From Elmis aenea (taxonomy: Eukaryota; Arthropoda; Insecta; Coleoptera; Elmidae): DNA of 64,000 nucleotides. Below the pieces are notes generated by a model, which searched no databases, had not been told where the DNA came from, and saw only the letters and a program-made list of their open reading frames with translations. The stretch covers positions 11,660,640 through 11,724,639 of the forward strand of contig OX393581.1 in the NCBI GenBank assembly GCA_947652605.1, read 5' to 3'. A program made the translations under genes and the position numbers. Shown here in pieces: positions 49,200 through 60,312 of this stretch. Position 1 is the first letter of the stretch; the number at the start of each line of letters is the position of its first letter.

Positions 49200-50800
49200 C
49201 GCAGCGAAAAAGCCTACGGTAACCAGTCATTTTTCTTCGGAGATGGGTCCAGAGTATGGATGAGCACTTAACCATTGGTGGTAGTTTACCTTTTGGTTTT
49301 TTATTTCCTGTTTAACACTCAGTACATTGAGGTCGTCTATGACAATTTTGCTAGGAACGTACCAGGGGGTGTTTGCGATTATACGCAGCACTTTGGATTG
49401 GAACCGTTCTAGTATGTCAATATTAGAATTGGAGGTAGACCACCATAGCTGGACTTCATAGGTTCATTCGGGTTTTAAAATGGCTTTGTAGATTAACAGT
49501 ATTCTCCAACTTAGTTGCGATCTTCTTCCAATGATCCAATACATGCCCTAGTTGTTTTCGTATACTAAACAGGAAAGAATCTGGGTTAGAATCTGATCAA
49601 GGCCGTGTTTATTGCATCAAGAACATCAAAAATAAATGTTATGCAGAGTTATACGTGCCGCTGGCCATTTTCTTCGAAAAAATAGGGAAGAACCTGAAAA
49701 TTTGAATAATAAAGGTAATTTTTGCGATCGTGTTGGCCCTTGTAAAAACTGTTTCCCTATGTTTTACGCCTATGCAATTCGCATAGATTTAGTTAGAACA
49801 GATACACCACAACTTCTCAAATAATAGCGCTTTTTCGTTTTTAACGTTGTTCTCCGGAACCGTTTAAGATTTTTTCAAAAACTTTGCACCATTTTACTTG
49901 CAAAGGGTGCGCGCATTGGTAAATAGAAGAATTTCGATTTTATCTCTAACGGTTTCATGGCCAACGAAATCGCAAAAATTACTTTTATTATTAAACTTTT
50001 CAGTTTTTTCCCTATTTTTCCGAAGGAAATGGCAAGTGGCATGTATAACTCTAGAAAACATTTAGTTTTGATGTTCTTGATGCAATAAACACAGCCTTGA
50101 TCAGATTCTAGCGACAACTTATCGTGATCTTTCCTGGTAAGTAAATATGTTTACGCCAGGTAAGTCGTCGATCTAGGTGTATTTTTAAATATTTGACTTC
50201 TGTTTGTGCCAGTAACTGGTTGTTAACACAAACCGGAGGACAATTTTTTTTTGCAGTAACGGTCGCCTGTGCTGATTTGCTTTCGTTCATTTTTATGCGC
50301 CTTTTTTTTAGACATTTTTGTATCTTATCCAGGTTGTTTAGCAAGATGTTTGAAGCTATTATAGGCTATTTTTGTGTAGCTAGGACTGCCGTATTGTCCG
50401 CGAACGTAGCTGTAGCGATGTTGCTTTTGGTTGGAAGGTCAGCTGTGTAAAGTAAAAACAATACGGGACCTAGCACACTTCCTTGCGGCACTCCGGAATT
50501 GATGGGCAGTAGGGTTCTTCTTGGAATCTGACTCGGAAATGTCGGTTCTTTAAATTTGATTTCAGTATGATGTAGATGTCATTTGGTAATGTTTGTCTGA
50601 TTTTATACATACAATAAGCTTGTATGCCTTCCGGCATTTTCCATATTTTTAATACTATTCGATAAATGTGTTCTATGGTACTATGTTCTTTCCTAAATCC
50701 AAATTGGTCATCAGGTTTGAGGTGGTTTACTTTTAGTGTGGTTCTGAGCTTTTCCAAAAGTAATTTTTCTACTAGTTTTGATATTATTGGCAGGTGGCCT
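49200..50800 (-). mobile_element. Jockey-like non-LTR retrotransposon fragment, split by a foldback element
   Basis: Minus-strand order: MEKLRTTLKVNHLKPDDQFG and FRKEHSTIEHIYRI (50757 down), an LPQGSVLGPVLF-type block with ATFADNTAVLA (about 50400), NLDKIQKCLKKRRIKMNESK and HLDRRLTWRKHI (50344-50150), then past the insert MYWIIGRRSQLSW, LKPE, TYEVQLWWSTSNSNIDILER and APWYVPSK-like tail (49540-49330). The catalytic box has changed to FADN, and stops and frameshifts are present, so this copy is dead. Confidence 0.75.
49570..50136. mobile_element. Foldback element nested in the Jockey-like copy
   Basis: CAGGAAAG at the left and CTTTCCTG at the right mark the ends. The inner arms of about 150 bp (49590-49735 and 49960-50125) are inverted copies, sharing GAATCTGATCAAGGC, TGTTTATTGCATCAAGAAC and ATAGGGAA. 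The surrounding Jockey-like protein matches the 43880 copy on either side, which dates the insertion after the Jockey copy. No coding capacity. Confidence 0.75.
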
Positions 50801-52660
50801 GTCGCAATTTAGCAACAAAATTGAGTGCCCGCCATTATTGAGAATATTCAAAGCTACATAGCCAATTCCGCTCTGCTTTTTGGAATTTATTTTGGTCCTC
50901 GTATCAAAGTTGAATTACATTCGTTTACAAAACATAGACTTTATATTTATTTTACATTAGTTTTTTTTCCGTTTGGGAGCAAGCCGTTGTCAAAAAAAAA
51001 GATTTATTAGTGTATTTTAAAACAAACATTCGCTTCTGCACTCAGGACCATTAAAAAACTTTACCAGCAAACGCAAGTACTTGTTATCAATTTATTCCTT
51101 AATCTCTGCAGCAATCAAACATCAATCAACAAGGAGTTAATCGCGATAAGCACGTTCGATTATTCTTTTTCAATCAATAAAAGTGCAATTACGCTCTTTT
51201 TATTATAAATACAATCCAAACAAACTCATTGCAGAGACTTTGATGAATGTTGTATTCATTTTTTAGTAATTTCAGGAATTGAATGTGTGAATTTAGTGAA
51301 TACAAACATTGAAATATATCATTAACATTTTTAATTAATTTTTTAATAGGAGTTACTGAAAAATTAATTAAAGTACAAAATAAGAAATTCAGAGACGCAG
51401 TTTTAAAAGGACTAAAAAACTCTTTGGATGTTGAAGTACATCAAGAATGGGAACCAAGGCTTATTCACCACTTGTTATAGCTTCTGACACCTTGTTAGTT
51501 GATTTATTCATGTTTAGCAAACTTTTATCATTTGCTGGCGTTTAGTTAATTGTGGGCTATTTAAATTTTGTTTGTATGTGTACAATAAACCCTTATAATT
51601 AGCTGGTTATTCAGGTTGTACATATGCATGTTTGAAATTTATTAAATATTAACAAAACACCCTAATTAGATGTAAATATATGATGTAAGCGGTGGAAGTT
51701 TTTTATTTATTGATTGAAATAGCAAGAAACAAATTACGTCGAAGAAGTTTTTTTTTATAGTAGAACATTTAAGCTCCATACACGTTGCAAATATTATAGT
51801 AAGTATAAACCTTTATCTTTTTACTTCATAAACGCTTAAATTATTCCAGTGATTCTTAATATACAAATAACTGTAATTAAAATTTGTTTATCTTTTATGA
51901 AGACTTTTTGTGTAAATGCTAAACCAGTTGCGAGACTCTTGTCTCTTTGTCAATAAACAAATAAATAAAACTATTACTGACGATGAGACGATAGTGGGGA
52001 AAACTAGTTTAGCATTTCCACGAAATACCTTTAATAAAAAATGGTTAGTGATTTTTAATTAAAACTATTCAGATTTGACTGTTTAGTTTAAAAAATTTAT
52101 CTGACAATGAATTTAGTGTGTTTTATACGTTAATTAATTTAAGCAATTTAATAGATACAATTATTTGCTTTAATAATATTTTTTGCTAAAATTGCTTCTA
52201 AAACAATAATTCGCGTCGCTTTTAGGAATCACTGAATTCATTAACAAACATTTGTTTTAATGTTCATAATTATATTTATTTACATGTTTAATTGAAAACA
52301 TTTATTTTCTTCTATTTATGAAAAGACAAGTAAATTTTTACAGAGATATAATAAAAACAAATGAAAATCAGCACATTAGACATATTACGCATAAGTGGAA
52401 AAGTTGCGTAGTTGCTTTACAACTCCAGTTTTGTACTATACTTTTTCTACGACCACATAATTTTATATGCTTTTTGGCTAATAGTAAACACACTTGTACG
52501 TTCGCTGTCAATTGTCAATTTTGACTTGAGTCTACTTTGATAATTACTAGAAAACTGTACTTTTTGCTTACCGTGCATAAGGACCCTCTTACTATGCATG
52601 CAGGTTGTACAGTAATAGTCATTTTTCGGCGTCCATCCAGAAAATCAGTTGTTTCCGATC
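50801..52660. other. Intergenic DNA upstream of the receptor gene
   Basis: AT-rich without a recognised gene. Holds the small inverted-repeat element at 51905-52028. Confidence 0.35.
51905..52028. repeat. Small MITE-like inverted repeat
   Basis: TGTAAATGCTAAACCAGTT at the left is inverted as AACTAGTTTAGCATTTCCAC at the right. A related single end (GTAGAAATGGTAGACCAGTT) occurs in the receptor intron at about 55288. Confidence 0.5.
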
Positions 52661-53052
52661 AATTTTTAGGCTGTAAAATACTACTAGATCTTTACTGGCC
52701 TAGGCCAGAAGGTAACTAATCATGGTAAGGAGTTGCCTTTACCGGCCTAGGCCGGAAAGTAGCTGGTTGCCATGGTGATAAGTTATTTTGTTGAATTGCG
52801 CTGTCAAACAAGCGTCATTATATCAACAAACGAGTTTTCACCTGTAGTTTGTTAAGTTATTGTTTAATTATGAATGGTGCCGATAGTGATTTTGGTGTCG
52901 GTGGCGGATGCAGATAAAAATATTGTACGTAATATACCAGGAAAGTGTCTTTACTGGACTCGTATGCTTTCAGGACTTACCTACGGCTCGTTCCAAAACT
53001 GCCTACTTGTCCAGTAAAGTAGCACTTTCCGGTCTTGTTACGTAAATAACTT
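52661..53052 (+). repeat. Unclassified dispersed repeat, copy C, directly upstream of the receptor gene
   Basis: Same order as copy A, including the tandem CTTTACTGGCCTAGGCC blocks (the second ACCGGCCTAGGCC), CACCTGTAGTTTGTTAAG and an ATG opening MNGADSDFGVGGGCR, where a stop follows. It ends GTCTTGTTACGTAAATAAC, 180 bp before the receptor ATG. Confidence 0.65.
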
Positions 53053-53232
53053 TTAATGAAGTGGTCGTAGAAACAAAAATTGGTTAAACAGAGAAAGTAT
53101 CAATAAATTTCTTTAAAAAATCTTACTTCATATTTTTTTATTTGCAGAAATTCAGTTTTGATGTAACACTTCTATTAACTACTGCTTTTTGGTTTTAGAA
53201 ATTTTTAGATCTATAAAATATAAACGAGAAAA

Positions 53233-53527
53233 ATGAACAAATCGCAGAAAATCTGGACTGTGTATGACAAACAAAAGAAAGAGAAAAAATCGATTGAAAC
53301 TAGTAGCAAAAATATTCACAACTCTTTGAAATATAACTTGATTCTTGCTCAGCTCTTTGGGTTATTGCCCGTACAAGGCGTAGTTTCATCCAATGTGCAT
53401 GATTTGAAATTTACGTGGTTATCGTGGAGGGTTTTGTTTTCTAGTTGCGTTTGCATGGCGACTGGTTTCATAGCAGTTATGAACATCCATCACATAATGA
53501 AATATGGAAATAATTTGGTTAAAACAG
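53233..53527 (+). CDS. Gustatory receptor exon 1
   Basis: N terminus and first two membrane segments; donor G|GTGGGT, phase 1. Confidence 0.9.
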
Positions 53528-56500
53528 GTGGGTAAAAGCACTACAAAATAGAAACGAACGAAGATTATTTTAATTTTTTGAAAACCGCACCCATTTTTCT
53601 AAACTTTGTGCCAAAATTTATCTTTTTCTCATATTATTTTGAAAAATTTTTTTTTCTATCTCAATTCCTGGTTATCTTAAAATGAATTATAGTGAAATTT
53701 ATCTTGTTTTTAGAACATAGGAATGGAATTTGATGCTGTTTTATTAATTCATGCACTACTAAACCTAAATATTTTCACTTTTTCATGTATTTATTTTAGG
53801 TAGAGTAATGTTTTATGGTAGTTCAATGGCTTTTATAGCAGCCTTTATTAATTTGGCTAAACATTGGCCAAGATTGATGACTAATTGGTGTCAAGTCGAA
53901 GTATCTATGGCTAATTATGGATGGACTCCGTATCTCAAATTAAAACTCTTAGCCATTAGTACCACAATACTTACAATAGGAGCTTGTGAGTCTTTCTCAT
54001 AAACAATAAATAAAATAATGACACAATTCAAAGATATTTGTTTCAAGTACAGGGTGGTCCAAATTCGATGGGATTACATGGGTATCCCGCTTAATATTGA
54101 AGATAAAGAAACAATTAAATTACAAAAAATGTGCAGTTTTTTTGGGACAATCTTATGGTGCCTGTCCACGTGAGAGTAAACTACTCTCGATAGCAGCGTC
54201 GCCAAGGATACAGCCCCTGAGAGTAACTCGCGATTGGCTGTATCCTTGGCGACGCTGCTATCGAGAGTTGTTTACTCTCAGGTGGACAGGCACCATTAGA
54301 ACCGTTTTCAAATATATTCTATCATATTTTGTTTTGGAGCTATTAAAAAAAAAAAACTGTTTTTTTGTCATATTTGCAGTATCATATCTCCGTTATTGTT
54401 GTAAATATCGAAAAAATCTGACAAGATTATTTTTAAATCTTTTTATGTAAAATTTAATTACACTAAAAAAAATTGTTTACGCTCGCCGGTAAAAAGTTGT
54501 GACGCAAACTTACCTTTATCAAAATGGAAGCTATAGTTGGCTATGACTACATAACTGCCAATTCTGACTATGTAAAAACTATTAAAAAAAAAACTAAAAA
54601 CCTTCGTAACTTGTGTAATATTGAAAATATGTATATCAACCTTTATATATTTTGAAAAAAAAAGAATTTAAATTTTTTTTTTTTTTAGTATAATCGAATT
54701 TTACTTACATAAAAATATCTATGTATAATTTTCTTAAATTTGTTCAATATTTTCAACAATGACACATTATGAATATGACAAAAAATAACTAATAACTCAA
54801 AAACCAAAAGTGATAGAACATATTTGAAAACGGTTCTGAGTTTGTCTCAAAAGTGGGACAAAATACTGGTACAGTTAATAGTTTTCTGTAACTCTATCAT
54901 TTTTTAAGCGATTAATTTTGTCTTGGTTTAAGTAAGACTTTAAAATAAATCTTTAAAAAAAGGGATTTGACAAAATTTTTGGTCTAGCCTGTAAAATAAT
55001 ACAGTGTTTTGTTTTTGTCTAGTTGAACATATAATGATTGAAATAAGCAACGTGAGATTTGCACAAAGATGCAAACCAGTAGGCCAAAGCACAGCTGAGT
55101 ATTATTTCGGACATGCTTTTCCTGGAGTTTTCCCAACATTTCAGTATGCGTGGTGGAAGGGTTTTCTGATACAAGTAAGTGACAATGAAATGGTTGATTA
55201 ATTTATATGATTTTTTTATGAAATACAAATATGAAAAACAAATAAAATTATAAATCACTGGTTTTGTTATGTATAAAGAATATCTTGTAGAAATGGTAGA
55301 CCAGTTTCGAAACTCTCATAACTTCGTCGGTAGTGGTATTATTCATTTGTTAACGAAAATAATTTTAATAAATAAGAGTATATCAACTTTCAAGAAAGAA
55401 ACTTCAACAATTTGAAAAATAATTGCTTTTATGTAGTTTTTACTTTTTGTATTGTCTTCTTGTTTAATTTCTTGGAAAATTTGTTTCATCTATGTTTTTT
55501 TTTGTTTTTAGGTGGTTAACTCAATCGATACGTTTTCTTGGACATTTGGTGATGTCATGATAATGATCATGAGTAGAGCATTATCTCTAAGATTTAGACA
55601 AGTTACAATTAAAGTGCAAAAATTTTCCGCCGGAAAGGTAGGTACATATAATTTTCTGACCTCTTTAAAAATTTTGAAGCAATATTCTAGCCATTTTATA
55701 TAAGTGAACTCACAACTAAAATTTTGTTGAAGTAAGACTCTGTAAAAAATATTTTGATGCATTATTTTTAAGTTTTAATATGCTGAAAGTATGAAAAATT
55801 AATATTTATAAGGGCGATATATGAAATTTTAGAAAAAAACATGAGAATTTGTAAGATATCGCTTTATGGTAAATGCACCGTTATGCTTTATTTTTACATT
55901 TTTAATAAATATTAAGGTTAATGTGTTTTTAAAGCAATATCTTCATTTTATGAAATTGTTAGTTAAAATAATGTTTATACAATATTACCAAAAACAGTTT
56001 CTCTGTGAGAAATGATTTTACTTGGTGGAGGAACTGGGTATTTAGATTGAATTTTAATTTTTGTTTTCATTCTACATAAAGCCTTTTGTTTTTGATTATA
56101 TTTGCTAATCATACATATGATCAGTATTCATTAAAATAGAATTTGCCTTTGATTACCTGAAATCGCAAACATTTTTGAATTCTAGAATACTATTATGAGG
56201 TGTTTTTATGTATCTTTATTTAAATTAAATTTGTTGTGGCTTTTTAATAAATTTCATAAAAATTGTTTAATTATAAATAGCTAAATTATTGATGGTTTGT
56301 TGCTTGTACCCCTTTTGCTATTTAACGGATTTTTTAATTGACGGAAAAAAATCTTTTTGAGCTTATAGAACTGGAAAACAATGCTTAAAAATATTGTTAA
56401 ATGTTTTTGATAAAGTAAAACAGTTGATAATACACGGCTTTCAGTATGGCCAGGAGGCAGAGAATAATCTGTATATAAGTAAATAGTATGTAAAGTTGTA

Positions 56501-59500
56501 AAGCAAAGAAAAAACAACCAACATCCCATGGTGCATTATTATAATATAAAAAAGCAGGGTTGATAAAAATCAAGATTTTTTTAAAAAAATCAAAAAAATC
56601 GATTTATTTGATTTAAATCAGATTTTTTTGATTTAAATCAAATGTACCATTTTATCGAATTTAGTGACATATTCACATGCTATTTCTGTTTTGTGTTAAT
56701 ATATTTTTAATAACCAATATATTTAATTCAGTGGTGAATTTTTGTCAAAATGAAAAATTTAATATAATAATTAAGAATTTTGAAAAAATCAGTGCTAAAT
56801 AGTGATGTTTAATTAATTATATACAGGGTGAGTCATTAGTGCGGGATCGGTCGATTTTGGCTAAACGGCTTGAGATATAAAGTTGATTAAAACGCTATTT
56901 CATACAGTTTTTTCTTCCGAACACGATAAAAATATTTTCAAATATACAGGGTGAGTCATCTCTCTGGAACTAATAGCAACTTTTATATTTCAAATACAAC
57001 ACCCAATTTTTTATTTGATATTTTTGACCGCCTTAATTTTAGCTTTGCATCAATATAAAAGACTACTGGTTTTTATACGGCGTTGTAAAAAAAAAATTGA
57101 TTTTCTAAATTTTTCAAGGTTTTAAGTCTTTATTTAAAAAATTCTCCTGAGGTTATTTTGATGTACAGAGTTGTAATTTGGTATGGACATGCAGAAAAAA
57201 ATTCTCTGTTCGCTCGATATGAAAAAATTTGAATGACACATACAGGAGTGTTTATAAATAGGTGGCAACTTCCATGATTTTCAAAAGCACGTAACTCAAT
57301 TTTTTCAAATGCAAACCCCTGTATTTTTTTATGTCATCGAATTCGTCTTTAAAAGAGCTTCATATTTTGTTAAGTATGTTCTATACCCAAAACTCGTACT
57401 TTTCGAGATATTCGACATTTTTCTTCTAATCGTTATTGAAGCAATAATTAGAGTGCCGTGGAAATCGAAAAAACTGACTGTTCACTTCGCTAACGTCAAA
57501 AACTTGTCATTTATTTTTGCATTTCCACAATGAATATTACTTTACAAGAGCAAATTGATATGGTTTATTCACCATTTCGTGTATTTAATTACTAATAGTA
57601 ATACAATTTTGTTTTATTATAAATATTATATTGTACTCATATAATCTGTAATTTAAATTGATAATTTGTTTAAAAAAATCATGATTTAAATCGTGATTTA
57701 AATCAATTGATTTAAATCTGCTCAACCCTGTAAAAAAGCAATGCTTCAGGACAGTTATTCCCAAATTATTCAAAACTGTTACTTGTAAAAACTTTTGTAG
57801 TAAAACCTAACTTCTGCTGTGAGGTGTAAAATTATCACAGCATTTTTTTAAATTAAAAAAAAATATGCTCAACTCCACAACAGCATTTTCCGATTACTAT
57901 GTGATAATTTGCTTTCCTTACACTTGGCGACTATTATACTTTTGATAAAAATACTTTTATAGAGGTCTTTCAAGATAAACTGAACCGCGAAATGCGCAAA
58001 CGATAGCAGTTGAAATGTACACCTTTCTAAAAACATTATATAATTATAGGTTATAGCCCCGTTGTTGAAACTATCAAATGAAGGAACCGACATTTGCGAT
58101 TTTGTCAGAGGCATATTTTATTACGGATCAGGCTGAATATTACCTATTTCCGTTCCTTAGGATTACTTATTACAATAATTCTTATTATGTTCAATATTGG
58201 CTTATTTATTTATCACAAGTTGTACATAGAGCTGGGATGATCAATACACATTAAGAAATAATAATAACACTGCTTATGAGATATTCGCAAATAACTTTGT
58301 TGAACTACTTCAAACTGCCTGTTAAAGGTTTGACCCGGGGGTAACCTGGTGTTACCCTCTTTTTCGTGCCCATTCTACAAGCTCGTATTACAAAAGTAGT
58401 TTGTGCCTGTTCCGAACCAACAATAAATCATTCGTTGAACGAGGAAACCAAACATGGGCCTTTTCACACCCTCAATAATGTTTATGATACTTTATAACTG
58501 ACAAGAGGTCGTTTTCGAAGAATTTTAAGTCTCTATGAACTTGGTCTATTTCAAATGTTGACAGATGTGTGGTAACTTCGAGCCAACTAAAGCAAAGAAT
58601 GAGAAATTTCGTTTAATTTTCCTAAACTATGAGCAATTTAGAACGACAAATGATTTTGCTATATTGACTTTTAGTAAACACACTTAATTTTGTAAATTTA
58701 ATCCGTCACAACTCGTATAGGAAAACAATAATTTTGGGTAGTTACAGATTACTACTTGTTTTATTTAACTACTTAAACCTTAAAATTATTTGAATTCTTT
58801 AATTAGGGACAACGACAGAGCATTTTATATGGAAAACTAACAGAAAGTTATATTTTACACAGGGCTAGAAACCGAAAAAAATTTTGGTTAACGGTTAACC
58901 GAATTCAAGAACTTTATTTTTATAACGTTTTTTGTTGAAAACCCGGTTTTTTCCGTAAAAAACCGGTTTTTAACATTATTCAGATTTGGAATGCAAAGTA
59001 TAAAAAGATATTATCTATTTATAATTTTGTAATATATGTACAATCAAGCATTCAGTAATAATTACTTTTGGTAACCTAATCACATTAATTACAGATTTTG
59101 TATTTTTTCAAAATAATTTTTATTAAAAAGAGATGTTTAAAAAACCGGTTTTTTATTATTTTGGTTAAAGGTTACCGTTTTTTTTGCCTTTAAAAATAAC
59201 GGTTTCGGTTTCGGTTAAAAATCACAATTTTGGACAAAAAATAAAGGTTAACCTGTTTAAAAAACCGGTTTAAAAAACCGGTTTCATGCCCTGATTTTAC
59301 AGGTAACGAACCACAGTACTTGGGGAATTATCCGAAATGATTACAACAGATTATGTCAATTATGCAGGGATCTAAATAACTCCATGTCGAACATCGTTCT
59401 AATTTCGTTCACTAACAATCTTTTTTTCATTCTTCTGCAGCTATTTCACAGCATAACGTAAGCTTTTACGCATTAAAACGTATTTTTCTTTTAACTTGTA

Positions 59501-60312
59501 TGTAAATATTACAGAAAGAAAATGGATGATACATCAGAAATCGTCTACTTCTATTTTTCATTTGGATTTCTGCTTGTTCGCACGATATGCGTGTGTTTGT
59601 TTGGCGCATCTATAAATGAAGAGAGCACAAAACCTTTAGTTTTATTAAACTCAGTACCTACTCGCGTCTATAATATTGAGGTATGAGTTTATAAAACAAT
59701 CTTAATTTGATAAATGTTTGAATTATGTAAAAAAAATTAAATGTCATATAAATAATAATAATAAGTTTAGTTCTAAATCACTTTAATCTTATTATCTAAA
59801 AAAAAGATCTCTTGTAAAAGAGCTTTACCCATTTCAAGGCTATTGACAAAGGGAAGGTAGTCTACAAACTTTTTTTTTTAAATTTAAACTATTTATATTA
59901 AACTTCATGATGTTAATTAAACAAGTTTTTCAAAAAAGTAGCACACGAGAAAATTACAGTTTAACTTTTTATACTTCAGATCCGACGATTTATCGATCAA
60001 CTTAGTTTTGATACGACATCCTTAAGTGGAAAACATTTTTTTAATGTTACCCGTGGCTTAATACTAAGTGTAAGTATGTTATATGGCAACTTTGTTTTAT
60101 CAAAATTGTGGAGATAGCAAGTTTTAGTATCTCTAAAATTTAAAATGACGATTGTGGTAAATAATTTTGTAGGTAAATTATTATTAAAACATTTTTTCCA
60201 GATAGCTGGAGCTATAGTAACGTACGAACTTGTCCTGATTCAGTTTTACTCAAATCTCATGCTCAATGAAATAAATACGACAGTTAATAATTCGAAATGT
60301 TTTCATACATAA
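53233..60312 (+). CDS. Sugar-clade gustatory receptor (eight coding exons joined)
   Basis: Exons 53233-53527, 53800-53985, 55023-55174, 55512-55637, 59303-59457, 59515-59680, 59980-60069 and 60202-60312 join in frame to 426 codons plus stop, near the usual length of insect gustatory receptors. Sugar-receptor hallmarks: LILAQLFGLLPVQGV (about 36-50) in the first membrane segment; VNSIDTFSWTFGDVMIMIMS (213-232); WGIIRNDYNRLC; IVLISFTNNLFFILLQLF; and a C terminus with SGKHFFNVTRGLIL and TYELVLIQF (397-405), the TYhhhhhQF signature of the family's last membrane segment. Seven hydrophobic segments are visible. As a ligand-gated cation channel subunit of taste neurons it would detect sugars; the specific ligand is unknown. 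Introns 2 and 4 are heavily colonised by transposons. The start is the first ATG in frame with a normal-length N terminus. Confidence 0.92.
53800..53985 (+). CDS. Gustatory receptor exon 2
   Basis: Acceptor TTTATTTTAG; encodes RVMFYGSSMAFIAAF through ISTTILTIGA; donor T|GTGAGT, phase 1. Confidence 0.9.
54050..54991. mobile_element. Foldback element filling receptor intron 2
   Basis: The ends CAGGGTGGTCCAAATTCG and (reverse) CAGGCTAGACCAAAAATTTT are flanked by TA. Inner inverted stretches include AGAACCGTTTTCAAATATRTTCTATCA-like sequence on both sides. The element occupies about 942 of the 1037 bp of the intron and ends 31 bp before the exon 3 acceptor. It is interrupted by the MITE at 54156-54295. 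Confidence 0.7.
54156..54295. mobile_element. TTA-flanked hairpin MITE (PIF/Harbinger type)
   Basis: A 140-bp hairpin with arms of about 58 bp (TGGTGCCTGTCCACGTGAGA... and its inverse) and a loop of about 21 bp. TTA flanks both ends (54153-54155, 54296-54298). It is GC-rich compared with its surroundings and interrupts the left arm of the 54050-54991 element. Confidence 0.85.
55023..55174 (+). CDS. Gustatory receptor exon 3
   Basis: Acceptor TTTTTGTCTAG; encodes EHIMIEISNV to AWWKGFLIQ; donor CAA|GTAAGT, phase 0. Confidence 0.9.
55512..55637 (+). CDS. Gustatory receptor exon 4
   Basis: Acceptor TTTTTAG; encodes VVNSIDTFSWTFGDV to FSAGK; donor AAG|GTAGGT, phase 0. Confidence 0.92.
56555..57730. 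mobile_element. hAT-type MITE with GATTTAAATC interior, split by a foldback fragment
   Basis: The ends CAGGGTTGATAAAAATC and (reverse) CAGGGTTGAGCAGATTT are inverse copies. A perfect 8-bp duplication TAAAAAAG flanks it (56547-56554, 57731-57738). Its ends consist of reiterated, self-complementary GATTTAAATC-type units. Removing the inserted 56822-57598 piece leaves about 400 bp, the size of its three counterparts. Confidence 0.85.
56822..57598. mobile_element. One-armed copy of the 4705-6545 foldback element
   Basis: Starts TA-CAGGGTGAGTCATTAGTG and matches the reverse of the right arm of the 4.7-6.5 kb element through GAGCAAATTGATATGG and TTCACCATTTCGTGTATTT, where it stops. The other arm and the coding loop are missing. 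Confidence 0.75.
58860..59293. mobile_element. hAT-type MITE with AACCGGTT interior, abutting receptor exon 5
   Basis: The ends CAGGGCTAGAAACCG and CGGTTTCATGCCCTG are inverse copies. A perfect duplication ATTTTACA flanks it (58852-58859, 59294-59301). The next base, G at 59302, completes the AG acceptor of exon 5, so the duplicated target is the splice site. The interior repeats AACCGGTTTT and GGTTAACGG units. Confidence 0.9.
59303..59457 (+). CDS. Gustatory receptor exon 5
   Basis: Acceptor ATTTTACAG immediately after a hAT MITE; encodes VTNHSTWGIIRNDYN to LLQLFHSI plus two bases; donor AC|GTAAGC, phase 2. Confidence 0.9.
59515..59680 (+). CDS. Gustatory receptor exon 6
   Basis: Acceptor AATATTACAG; encodes KKMDDTSEIVYFYFSF to VPTRVYNIE; donor GAG|GTATGA, phase 0. 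Confidence 0.88.
59980..60069 (+). CDS. Gustatory receptor exon 7
   Basis: Acceptor ATACTTCAG; encodes IRRFIDQLSFDTTSL and SGKHFFNVTRGLILS; donor AGT|GTAAGT, phase 0. Confidence 0.9.
60202..60312 (+). CDS. Gustatory receptor exon 8
   Basis: Acceptor TTTTTTCCAG; encodes IAGAIVTYELVLIQFYSN and a short tail to TAA. AATAAA follows at about 60339. Confidence 0.92.
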   Translation: MAGAIVTYELVLIQFYSNLMLNEINTTVNNSKCFHT

